From: Thalassotalea_H castellviae
Lineage (GTDB): Bacteria > Pseudomonadota > Gammaproteobacteria > Enterobacterales > Alteromonadaceae
DNA length: 64,000 nt
Reading direction: 5' to 3'
Assembly: GCF_031846185.1 (NCBI RefSeq)
Contig: NZ_JAVRIF010000001.1
Span: forward strand, 772,131-836,130
In this document: positions 54,442 to 62,723 of the stretch, in pieces
Numbering within the stretch: the stretch's first letter is position 1
Layout: each line of letters starts with the position of its first letter
Made by a program: the position numbers and the translations under genes
Notes under the pieces: generated by a model
What the model was told of the DNA's origin: nothing
The model's input: the letters and a program-made list of their open reading frames with translations, nothing else
Database searches by the model: none

Positions 54442-55080
54442 TTATGATCTCGCTGGCGATAACAACTGACAAACATCAATAATATTTTTTGCCACGATTG
54501 CTATTGAACAACTTTGATCGAGTGCCATTTTTCTTAGTGTCTTATGTGCCTCATTCGCACTCATTCGTTTTTGCTCCATCAGTAAATTTTTCGCTCTATC
54601 AATATACTTTTTGCTTTCAAGTTGCACTTTTGCTTGTTTCAATTCATTCCGTAAAGATTGCTCAGCTTTAAACCTTTCATTTGCCACTGAAATAATACTT
54701 TGGATTCTTTGCGGTAAAATCTCATTCACCACATAAGCACTGACTCCTGATTTAATCGCTTGTTGAATAACATTAGGTGAATCATTTTCAGAAAAAATAA
54801 CAATAGGCAAAGGGTGTAACTTATTTACTTCCGCTAAATTTTTTAGCACTTTATCACTGGGTGAATCTGTCACTAAAATCAATACTTCCGGAGAACATGT
54901 ATCGATCAATTCCAAAATATTGTCACTGGCCGAAATATGTTTTATTACGTGATAACCAAAATCAATTAATGCTTTCTTTAACACTGAATGATTACTTGGG
55001 TGTTTTTCGATTAACATTACCGTGATTGATTTTTTCGCAAATTCAATCGGTAATATTTTATTTTTTAACGTTTGTTTCAT
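54442..55080 (-). CDS. ANTAR-domain response regulator (NasT-like)
   Basis: A protein of 212 residues from the ATG at 55078-55080; an earlier in-frame TTG is unlikely. It has an N-terminal receiver-like domain (SITVMLIEKHPSNHSVLKKAL) in which the usual phosphorylated Asp pocket looks reduced, a coiled linker, and a C-terminal ANTAR domain (IDRAKNLLMEQKRMSANEAHKTLRKMA) that binds RNA hairpins and prevents termination. NasT relatives act on nitrate-assimilation leaders; no such genes are in the window, so the target is unknown. Confidence 0.85.
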   Translation of the reverse strand: MKQTLKNKILPIEFAKKSITVMLIEKHPSNHSVLKKALIDFGYHVIKHISASDNILELIDTCSPEVLILVTDSPSDKVLKNLAEVNKLHPLPIVIFSENDSPNVIQQAIKSGVSAYVVNEILPQRIQSIISVANERFKAEQSLRNELKQAKVQLESKKYIDRAKNLLMEQKRMSANEAHKTLRKMALDQSCSIAIVAKNIIDVCQLLSPARS

Positions 55081-55092
55081 AGTATGTCTCAA

Positions 55093-55451
55093 TTGAGTTA
55101 CCTGAATGTGTTCCCCATATATTTAAATATGGCATTACCTTTGGTATACAAAATCCGCACCATTATGAATAACCAATAAATATCAATAGGTTAAATAAAT
55201 TTAACTCCAATAGGACAACGCGTTGCACCAAAATAAAAGTGCAATTGAAATAAAACAAACCAATTCACAAAATATTTGAATACGGCTGTTTATCACGCAT
55301 AGATAGTAAAATGACAGACGGTTAAATGAATCATCAAACGAGGGTAATTAACACGGTAATATCGCTAGTGGCTTAACTATTCACTGAAAGTTCCGTAATA
55401 TAAAACAATGTTTCCTGTTCAGATCATCTCAAATCAATAATTGAAAACGAT
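55093..55451. other. Intergenic region between ANTAR regulator and small hypothetical gene
   Basis: About 360 bp, AT-rich, with no credible gene or strong regulatory motif seen. Confidence 0.4.
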
Positions 55452-55733
55452 ATGTCACCAAAAAATAATATTAAAAAGCTGATTGATAAGCACCAAGACC
55501 TTGTTCATAGCGAGCATATAAAAGTTAAATCTCATGTACAGCGCGAGGAAGACGATTGGGTATTGAACACCATCATGATCGAGAATATTGATGTACCTTT
55601 TAAATATAAGCGAAAAAAGCTATATCGTTCGTTAAAAGGGCAACGCGTCAATATGACGTATTACCCAAGTTCAGAAACCATCGCAGGCTTTAATATTGAA
55701 GTGATGAATGTAGTCAGGATTAAGCTCAGTTAA
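55452..55733 (+). CDS. Small conserved-type hypothetical protein
   Basis: I do not recognise this protein of 93 residues. It is basic and soluble, with no signal peptide. It begins MSPKNNIKKLIDKHQDLVHS and later has a strand-rich half (VNMTYYPSSETIAGFNIEVM). No good ribosome binding site is visible at the chosen ATG. It stands alone between two unrelated genes. It may be real, because the frame is compositionally protein-like and not covered by any other gene. Confidence 0.55.
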   Translation: MSPKNNIKKLIDKHQDLVHSEHIKVKSHVQREEDDWVLNTIMIENIDVPFKYKRKKLYRSLKGQRVNMTYYPSSETIAGFNIEVMNVVRIKLS

Positions 55734-55959
55734 TAGTATTTTTAACTATATAAAAATTACATTTTTGCTCTTTTGATTATAAAAATATCCGTTTTTTTAA
55801 ATTTCTTGGCTAAATTTCAATCTCTTCTTGACGTACGCTTTCAGTTATTTCATAAATAAGGTATCAACTATAAAAAAATAAAAAAGTTGAACGTAGATGT
55901 TGGAGCGGAAAATCAATCTCCGCAAACAACATATTTTGGGGACAGCAAGAGGTAATATT

Positions 55960-56559
55960 ATGATCTTAAATCATATCTGGGGGCTTTATGCTCATCCAAA
56001 AGAAGAATGGCAAACCATAGAAAAACGTCATGAAAGTTTAATGTACAGTTTTGTCCATATACTAACAATTGCACTGATTCCAGCAATTTGTAGTTATTAT
56101 GCTGCCGCGCATATTGGTTGGACTATAGGAGCTGGAGATGCGATAAAGATCTCTGAATCAAGTGCATTAGCAATGTCTGTTGCTATGTATGCTGGATTAG
56201 TGATTGGCGTATTTGCTCTCGCTTATTTGATACAATGGATGGCAAAAACATTTGATGCAAAACCCGATTTCACACAAGCATTAGAACTTGCCGCTTATAC
56301 AGCGACACCATTGCTAATGGTTGGTCTAACGGCACTTTATCCAGTGTTATGGTTTGTTACTTTAGCAGGTTTAGCTGCGCTTTCTTATTCCGTTTATTTA
56401 CTCTACTCGGGGATTCCTATCATGATGAATATTCCAGAGGAAAAAGGCTTTATCTATGCAAGTTCAGTGGTTACCTGTGGCTTGGTATTATTAGTCTCAC
56501 TAATGGCGATTAGCGCAATTATGTTTGGAATGGGCTTTGGTACTGAATATATTTCATAG
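55960..56559 (+). CDS. Yip1-family inner-membrane protein
   Basis: A protein of 199 residues. I use ATG 55960 with AAGAGG eight bases upstream and start MILNHIWGLYAHPKEEWQTI, which is the typical Yip1-domain opening. Five membrane segments follow. The function in bacteria is not known. Confidence 0.82.
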   Translation: MILNHIWGLYAHPKEEWQTIEKRHESLMYSFVHILTIALIPAICSYYAAAHIGWTIGAGDAIKISESSALAMSVAMYAGLVIGVFALAYLIQWMAKTFDAKPDFTQALELAAYTATPLLMVGLTALYPVLWFVTLAGLAALSYSVYLLYSGIPIMMNIPEEKGFIYASSVVTCGLVLLVSLMAISAIMFGMGFGTEYIS

Positions 56560-56589
56560 CTCAATGAGCTAATCCTAAAGAGTAAGCAC

Positions 56590-56616
56590 AAAAAAGGCAC
56601 CTAAGGTGCCTTTTTT
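56590..56616. terminator. Bidirectional terminator between Yip1 gene and purF
   Basis: A symmetric stem AAAAAAGGCACC with GGTGCCTTTTTT and three-base loop. It serves both convergent genes. Confidence 0.9.
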
Positions 56617-56642
56617 AATGAGCTAATAACACTTAACAGTCG

Positions 56643-58160
56643 TTATTCAGCACCTTCATTGTGCATATCAATAATTGAATCCGCATTTTTATCTGAGGTT
56701 TCTTTTGTTTCGTTATTACGCAATGCATCTAATCTTTCTAAATAACCTTGATCGATATCTTGTGTAACATATTGGCCATTAAAAACTGATGTTTCAAATG
56801 CTTTAATATCAGGATTTGCAACCGATACTGCGCTAACTAAATCTTCGATCGTTTGGAATATAAGTTTATCGGCACCAATTAAATCACAAATATCGTCTAA
56901 TTCACGGCCATGAGCAATTAACTCTGTTGCACTTGGCATGTCGATACCATATACATTTGGAAAACGAATTTCAGGGGCTGCAGAAGCAAAATAAACTTTT
57001 TTAGCACCTGAGGCTCTAGCCATATCAATAATCTGCTCAGAAGTTGTGCCACGAACAATAGAGTCATCTACCAATAATACATTTTTACCTGCAAACTCAG
57101 CACCGATAGCATTAAGCTTTTGACGAACAGACTTTTTACGTTGCTCTTGTCCTGGCATAATAAAGGTTCTGCCAATATAACGATTTTTTACAAACCCTTG
57201 GCGGTAAGGTAAATCTAATGTTTGGGCAATTTGTAATGCGGTATCACACGATGTTTCAGGGATCGGAATAACTACATCAATATCTTCATCCGCCCATTCT
57301 TGCTTGATTTTAGCCCCTAATTTTTTCCCCATTTCAACACGTGATGCATAAACAGATATTTTATCCATAGTAGAATCAGGGCGAGCAAAGTAAACATATT
57401 CAAAAATACACGGACTAAACCTAGGATTCTCTGCACATTGTTTGCTGAAAAACTGACCATTTTCAGTGATATAAATTGCTTCACCTGGTGCAACATCACG
57501 AACAAACTCAAAATCACAGGCATCTAAGGCGACTGTTTCAGAAGCAACCATGTACTCAGTGCCTTTTTCGCTTTCTCTTTTACCAAAAACAAGAGGACGA
57601 ATACCATTAGGATCACGAAATGCCACCATGCCATTGCCAATCACTAATGCAACGGTTGCATAGGCACCACGAACACGTTGGTGAACATTAGCAATAGCAG
57701 TAAAAATATCATCCGGTGTTAACGTGAAGTTACCGATACTTTGTAATTCATGACCTAAAATATTTAGTAATAATTCAGAATCAGAAGTTGTGTTTACGTG
57801 ACGACAAGCTTCTTTATAAAGCCATTCTTTCAATTCTTCAGCATTAGTTAAGTTACCATTGTGCGCTAAAGAAATACCGAAAGGTGAATTGGCGTAAAAA
57901 GGTTGTGCTTCTGAAGAACTCGACGTCCCCGCGGTTGGGTAACGGATATGGCCGATACCAATATTACCTTGTAATCGCAGCATATGACGCGTATGAAAAA
58001 CGTCTTTAACTAAACCATTGCCTTTTCTTAGGCGAAAGGTGTTATTTTGAATCGTTACAATTCCTGCAGCATCCTGACCGCGGTGCTGTAGAACTGTTAA
58101 ACCGTCATATAAATATTGACTTACCGGTGTATTACCAACAATACCAACTATACCACACAT
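56643..58160 (-). CDS. purF: Amidophosphoribosyltransferase
   Basis: A protein of 505 residues, first committed enzyme of purine synthesis: PRPP plus glutamine to phosphoribosylamine. The catalytic Cys2 is exposed after removal of Met (MCGIVGIVG). The PRPP loop is VLLVDDSIVRGTTS. It lies directly after cvpA, as in E. coli. Confidence 0.97.
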   Translation of the reverse strand: MCGIVGIVGNTPVSQYLYDGLTVLQHRGQDAAGIVTIQNNTFRLRKGNGLVKDVFHTRHMLRLQGNIGIGHIRYPTAGTSSSSEAQPFYANSPFGISLAHNGNLTNAEELKEWLYKEACRHVNTTSDSELLLNILGHELQSIGNFTLTPDDIFTAIANVHQRVRGAYATVALVIGNGMVAFRDPNGIRPLVFGKRESEKGTEYMVASETVALDACDFEFVRDVAPGEAIYITENGQFFSKQCAENPRFSPCIFEYVYFARPDSTMDKISVYASRVEMGKKLGAKIKQEWADEDIDVVIPIPETSCDTALQIAQTLDLPYRQGFVKNRYIGRTFIMPGQEQRKKSVRQKLNAIGAEFAGKNVLLVDDSIVRGTTSEQIIDMARASGAKKVYFASAAPEIRFPNVYGIDMPSATELIAHGRELDDICDLIGADKLIFQTIEDLVSAVSVANPDIKAFETSVFNGQYVTQDIDQGYLERLDALRNNETKETSDKNADSIIDMHNEGAE

Positions 58161-58179
58161 GGTGTTTTTCTCCGCCGAA

Positions 58180-58668
58180 CTAAGCTTGTTTTAGAAAACT
58201 GGATGATTGTTTGAGGTATTCAAAAAACCATTCAATTATTAATTTGAATTCTGGGATTAACTGCGAACTTTGCCACCAATCACTTGATGTTGACGGAGTG
58301 AATGCATCCATAAAGAATAATACTGCACTTACGATCAATACCCCTCGTAGGGCACCAAAGACAATCCCTAATACTCTATCTGTACCTGATAGGCCTGTTT
58401 TGGTAACCAATTGACCAATAACGTAATTAACTAAGGCCCCTAAAATTAAGGTTGTTATAAATAGAATAGTAATTGCTGCGCCATTGCGCAGGAAAGGATC
58501 AGAAATATTAGTTAATAACGTGGCAAGTTTGGCATAGAAAGTACTCGCGATAAAAAAGGCACTGATCCAAATAATTAGCGACACAGCTTCTTTGACAAAG
58601 CCACGAACTAAACTAATTAAAGTGGAAATACCTATGACAGCCAAAATGGCATAGTCTATCCAAACCAT
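58180..58668 (-). CDS. cvpA: CvpA-family inner-membrane protein
   Basis: A protein of 162 residues starting MVWIDYAILAVIGISTLISL, with four membrane segments. It is required for colicin V production in E. coli, and its wider role is envelope-related. It is 19 bp before purF, the conserved arrangement. Confidence 0.93.
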   Translation of the reverse strand: MVWIDYAILAVIGISTLISLVRGFVKEAVSLIIWISAFFIASTFYAKLATLLTNISDPFLRNGAAITILFITTLILGALVNYVIGQLVTKTGLSGTDRVLGIVFGALRGVLIVSAVLFFMDAFTPSTSSDWWQSSQLIPEFKLIIEWFFEYLKQSSSFLKQA

Positions 58669-58752
58669 AAATCGAGAGTTCTCAATTAAATTAACTAATA
58701 AATAGTGGCGCGCATTCTAACAGAACCACAAGCAATTTAGCTAATATTTTTA

Positions 58753-59385
58753 TTATCTAGTTGGTGTAAATCGGGCAACTTTTCCTTGCACATTAGTTAA
58801 CGTCTTCAATGCAGGGATTTTTTTCTCAAGACTGCTTTTAATTAATTCAGGTCCAACAAACACTTTCGTTAAGGTTCCATTTTTAGTTTTAATCGGTCGT
58901 GTAAAAACGGTATAGCCAGCTGCTTCTAGCTTTTTTACTAGTTCATTGACATTTTTCTTATGCCTAAAGCTACCAAGCTGTATTGCCCATGCTTGTTGAG
59001 AAACTGCTTTTTCCGGCATACTTTTTTTCACCACAGCTTGTGGCTTCACTTCATCGGTTTTAACACTCGCTAAAGGCTTTTCATCATTGAATGCTTTATT
59101 TTCTTGCACCCCACTATCAATAGCCGCAGTTGGTATGTCTTTATCTCCAGCATCGTCATCTAGCGCTATTTCTTCACTTATTTCGTCTTTGGGCAAACCC
59201 GCTAGTTTGTCATTAGGAAATGATTGGTTTTGCGGCTTAAAGTCGACTTTCGGTGCGGTTGGAATTTTATCAAATTCTTCTTGGTAGGTTTTTTTATCGC
59301 CATCAAGTACATCAGGTAAAAAAATAATCGCAACGGCTGCAACTATCATAGTACCGACTAATCTATTTTGAAAAGGTGTAGACAA
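58753..59385 (-). CDS. dedD: SPOR-domain cell-division protein DedD
   Basis: A protein of 210 residues. It has one membrane helix (about 12-24) in FQNRLVGTMIVAAVAIIFLP, an acidic low-complexity linker and a C-terminal SPOR domain (QAWAIQLGSFRHKKNVNELV) that binds septal peptidoglycan. The start is a TTG with AGGAG upstream, which fits the conserved FQNRLVGT beginning. It lies between folC and cvpA. Confidence 0.93.
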   Translation of the reverse strand: MSTPFQNRLVGTMIVAAVAIIFLPDVLDGDKKTYQEEFDKIPTAPKVDFKPQNQSFPNDKLAGLPKDEISEEIALDDDAGDKDIPTAAIDSGVQENKAFNDEKPLASVKTDEVKPQAVVKKSMPEKAVSQQAWAIQLGSFRHKKNVNELVKKLEAAGYTVFTRPIKTKNGTLTKVFVGPELIKSSLEKKIPALKTLTNVQGKVARFTPTR

Positions 59386-59393
59386 GATAACTC

Positions 59394-60656
59394 CTAATTT
59401 AAAAAACCTTTAACTTGAGCAACAGTAAAAAATGATCCAAAAACAAGGATTAAATCACTTTCTTTAGCTTGTGAAAGTGCCATTTTATAGGCATCAATGA
59501 CATTGTCAAAAGTTAATATTTGATTCGTGCTATTTGATATGTGGCTTTTGAGCTGTTCCGCATTAGCGCCTCTTGGTATATCTAGGCTTGCCATATACCA
59601 GCAATCAACTGCAGCCAATAATGGATTGAGCGTATTAAAGATATCCTTATCCGCCAACATTGCAACCACAGCATGAACTTTTGTCGCTGACAATAAAGGG
59701 ATTTGTTCGACTAAGTATCGTGCAGCTAATGGGTTATGGCCAACATCTAGCATAATTTTACAATGGCCTGCGATCAATTCTGTTCGACCTGCAACTTTAG
59801 TCGATATTATCAATGATACAAGTTTTGTCTCATCCACATTAATTCCAAGTAATTCAAGCACCATAATCGCGGTAGCTATATTATCTCTAGGAATAAAGGG
59901 TTGAGGTAAACGGTTAAAGGTATAATTATGACTTTGCCAACCCCAACCATGAGCGAGTTCGTTAAGATCAACATTAAAATCTACACCTCGAATATATACT
60001 TGTGTGTTAAGTTGTTTAGCATGTGCTAGAACAGATTGAGGCGGATGTTTATCACCGATAACTACGCGTTGGCCTGCCCGCATAATGCCGGCTTTTTCAA
60101 AACCAATGCTTTCTCTATTATCGCCAAGGAAAGCTTGATGATCTAAATCTACCGTGGTGATCACAGCAATGTCTGCATCAATAATATTGGTAGCGTCAAG
60201 TCTGCCACCTAAACCAACTTCTAGAATGGCGAAATCAGGTTTTTCAACCATGATAATAAGTAAAGCTGCTAAGGTTGTATATTCATAATAGGTTAACGAG
60301 ATATCACCACGCGATTGCTCTATGTTTTCAAAAGCAAGGATAAACGCTTTATCATCGACATCTTGTTTGTTAATGCGTAAACGTTCATTAAACTTTTCAA
60401 TATGGGGAGACGAATAGACAGCAACTGAGCGATCTTCAGCTAATATAGCGTTTTCAAGAAAGGCACAAGTAGTGCCTTTACCATTAGTTCCTGCCACGGT
60501 TATAACCTGAGTAAATTCAAACTCAATAGCTAAATTTTCAGCAACCTTTGATATGCGCTCTAGACCCATATCAATTTCTGTACTGTGAATACTTTCTAAA
60601 TAAGAAAGCCACTCATCGAGATTTCGACTTGAGTGGCTTTGAACGGTTTCTTTCAT
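59394..60656 (-). CDS. folC: Bifunctional dihydrofolate synthase/folylpolyglutamate synthase
   Basis: A protein of 420 residues of the Mur-ligase fold. Markers are the P-loop TVAGTNGKGTTCAFLE, the LEVGLGGRLDATN motif and DLDHQAFLGD. It makes dihydrofolate and adds glutamates to folates. It lies between accD and dedD, eight bases from the next gene. Confidence 0.95.
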   Translation of the reverse strand: MKETVQSHSSRNLDEWLSYLESIHSTEIDMGLERISKVAENLAIEFEFTQVITVAGTNGKGTTCAFLENAILAEDRSVAVYSSPHIEKFNERLRINKQDVDDKAFILAFENIEQSRGDISLTYYEYTTLAALLIIMVEKPDFAILEVGLGGRLDATNIIDADIAVITTVDLDHQAFLGDNRESIGFEKAGIMRAGQRVVIGDKHPPQSVLAHAKQLNTQVYIRGVDFNVDLNELAHGWGWQSHNYTFNRLPQPFIPRDNIATAIMVLELLGINVDETKLVSLIISTKVAGRTELIAGHCKIMLDVGHNPLAARYLVEQIPLLSATKVHAVVAMLADKDIFNTLNPLLAAVDCWYMASLDIPRGANAEQLKSHISNSTNQILTFDNVIDAYKMALSQAKESDLILVFGSFFTVAQVKGFLN

Positions 60657-60692
60657 AAATGTATTGGACTTAATTAGTGTTTATTAAAACAA

Positions 60693-61550
60693 TTAACTCA
60701 CTTTTAAATCGTATCCAGTAAATTTAGCTAATAAACGCGCTAAGGTATCACGCATTTCACGGCGATCAACAATCATGTCGATTGCACCTTTTTCTAACAA
60801 GAATTCACTACGCTGAAAACCTTCGGGTAACTTTTCACGAACAGTTTGTTCGATAACTCTGGGACCAGCAAAACCAATTAAAGCTTTAGGCTCAGCCACG
60901 TTAACATCACCAAGCATTGCTAAACTCGCCGAAACACCACCCATAGTTGGATCCGTTAATACCGAAATATAAGGTAAGCCTTTTTCACTCATTTTAGCTA
61001 ATGCAGCACTGGTTTTAGCCATTTGCATTAACGAAAACAACGCTTCTTGCATACGAGCACCGCCACTTGCTGAAAAACAAACAAATGGCAAATTATGTTC
61101 GAGACAGTATTCAACCCCTTTAACAAATCTAGCACCGACAACAGATGCCATTGAACCACCCAAAAATGAAAATTCAAAAGCTGCAGCTACCACAGGCATA
61201 CCGTGTAATTCACCTTTCATCACTACTAATGCGTCTTTTTCACCCGTGCTTTTTTGTGCCGCAGAGAGGCGATCTTTATAACGTTTTGAATCTTTAAATT
61301 TAAGAATATCTTGCGCTTCGAACTCTTCGCCTAATTCAATACGTTCACCAACATCTAAAAAGCCTTCGATACGTTTGCGCCCACTGATTCTCATATGATG
61401 ATCACATTTTGGACAAACCGACATTTGGCGCTCAAGTTCAACTTTATATAATACCGCATTACACGAATTACATTTACTCCAAACCCCTTCAGGGATATTA
61501 CGCTTTTGGGTAGATTTTGCTTTCGGGAGAATTTTTTCAATCCAGCTCAT
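60693..61550 (-). CDS. accD: Acetyl-CoA carboxylase carboxyltransferase beta subunit
   Basis: A protein of 285 residues from the ATG at 61548-61550 (MSWIEKILPKAK), the family's standard start. It has a four-cysteine zinc finger (CNSCNAV ... CPKCDHH) and the carboxyltransferase core with GGARMQEALFSLMQMAK. With AccA it moves the carboxyl group from biotin to acetyl-CoA for fatty acid synthesis. Confidence 0.96.
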   Translation of the reverse strand: MSWIEKILPKAKSTQKRNIPEGVWSKCNSCNAVLYKVELERQMSVCPKCDHHMRISGRKRIEGFLDVGERIELGEEFEAQDILKFKDSKRYKDRLSAAQKSTGEKDALVVMKGELHGMPVVAAAFEFSFLGGSMASVVGARFVKGVEYCLEHNLPFVCFSASGGARMQEALFSLMQMAKTSAALAKMSEKGLPYISVLTDPTMGGVSASLAMLGDVNVAEPKALIGFAGPRVIEQTVREKLPEGFQRSEFLLEKGAIDMIVDRREMRDTLARLLAKFTGYDLKVS

Positions 61551-61704
61551 AATTTCACTTAGCCTATGCACGAAAATCATTTAACAACTCATTTTGAGCC
61601 ATTAAATATTAAAATTTTAATATTATCTAAATATAACCACTAATTAGAGCATATTTTACGGTATTTTGAATACAAAAAACTGGTCTGTTTTGTGTGTTTT
61701 CCTG

Positions 61705-62487
61705 TTATTCTAAAAATAAAGGACCTAATTGTCGTTTTGGGATATTAAATTCAGCCGGATAATCAACATCAACAAAATACAAGCCCTCGGCAGCGGCTGT
61801 CATCCCTGCAACACAACGATTCTTTGCTGCTAGCACTTCACTTATCCAGCTTACGGTTTCTTTTCCTTGCCCCACTCTCATTAAGCTTCCTGCAATATTC
61901 CTGATCATATGGTGCAAAAAAGCATTGCCTTTAACATCAAGAATTAAATAGTCACCTCGCCTACTTACATTACAGTGGGATAACGTTCTTACAGGTGAAT
62001 GTGATTGACAATGCACTGTTCGAAAAGAGGTAAAATCATGTTCCCCAACCAAATATTGCGCGGCTTGATGCATTAACTTTTCATCTAACGGGTAATGACA
62101 AAAGCTTAAACCATGACTGAGAATGGCAGAACGGAGCCTTTTATTATAAATAATATATCGATAACGCCTTGCTGTGGCACTAAATCTCGCATGAAACGAT
62201 TCACTGACTTCCTGCACCCAAGAAACAGCTACATCTTGCGGAAGATGAGTATTAACACCTAATGTCCATGCCACATCTTTGCGCTTATTATTGGTATCAA
62301 AATGCACCACTTGATTAGTCGCATTTACCCCTGTGTCTGTTCGACCAGCACAAACCACTTCAATAGGTTCGTTAGCAATTTTAGATAACGCAGTCTCTAA
62401 TGTTTGCTGAACACTGACTACCGATTTTTGTCGTTGCCAGCCGCAATATTTACTTCCGTCGTATTCAATGCCTAAGGCATAGCGCAT
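61705..62487 (-). CDS. truA: tRNA pseudouridine synthase A
   Basis: A protein of 260 residues modifying positions 38-40 of tRNA. The start at ATG 62485-62487 (MRYALGIEYDGSKYCGWQRQ) is preferred over an in-frame TTG three codons earlier. The catalytic Asp is in CAGRTDTGVNATNQVVHF. fimV lies upstream and accD downstream, the usual order in this group. Confidence 0.96.
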   Translation of the reverse strand: MRYALGIEYDGSKYCGWQRQKSVVSVQQTLETALSKIANEPIEVVCAGRTDTGVNATNQVVHFDTNNKRKDVAWTLGVNTHLPQDVAVSWVQEVSESFHARFSATARRYRYIIYNKRLRSAILSHGLSFCHYPLDEKLMHQAAQYLVGEHDFTSFRTVHCQSHSPVRTLSHCNVSRRGDYLILDVKGNAFLHHMIRNIAGSLMRVGQGKETVSWISEVLAAKNRCVAGMTAAAEGLYFVDVDYPAEFNIPKRQLGPLFLE

Positions 62488-62678
62488 AACTTTCAAAACC
62501 TGTGTTAATTTTCGCGCATTATCTACTATTTTTAATGGTATTGCGAGTCGCGACTATCACGTTTATAACATTTATAACAACGACGACTATTGGATAATAA
62601 AAAACGGATATTAGCTCATAGCGAGGAAAGAAAAAGACAGGTGATAAAATTACTTTTTGATCACTAACGGTAAACAAA

Positions 62679-62701
62679 AAAGCAGCTATTTAAGCTGCTT
62701 T
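62679..62701 (-). terminator. Terminator after fimV
   Basis: A stem AAAGCAGCT with AGCTGCTTT and a short AT loop, followed on the minus strand by six T. About 25 bp after the fimV stop. Confidence 0.85.
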
Positions 62702-62723
62702 ACTTCTATAGTTTAAACAAGTG

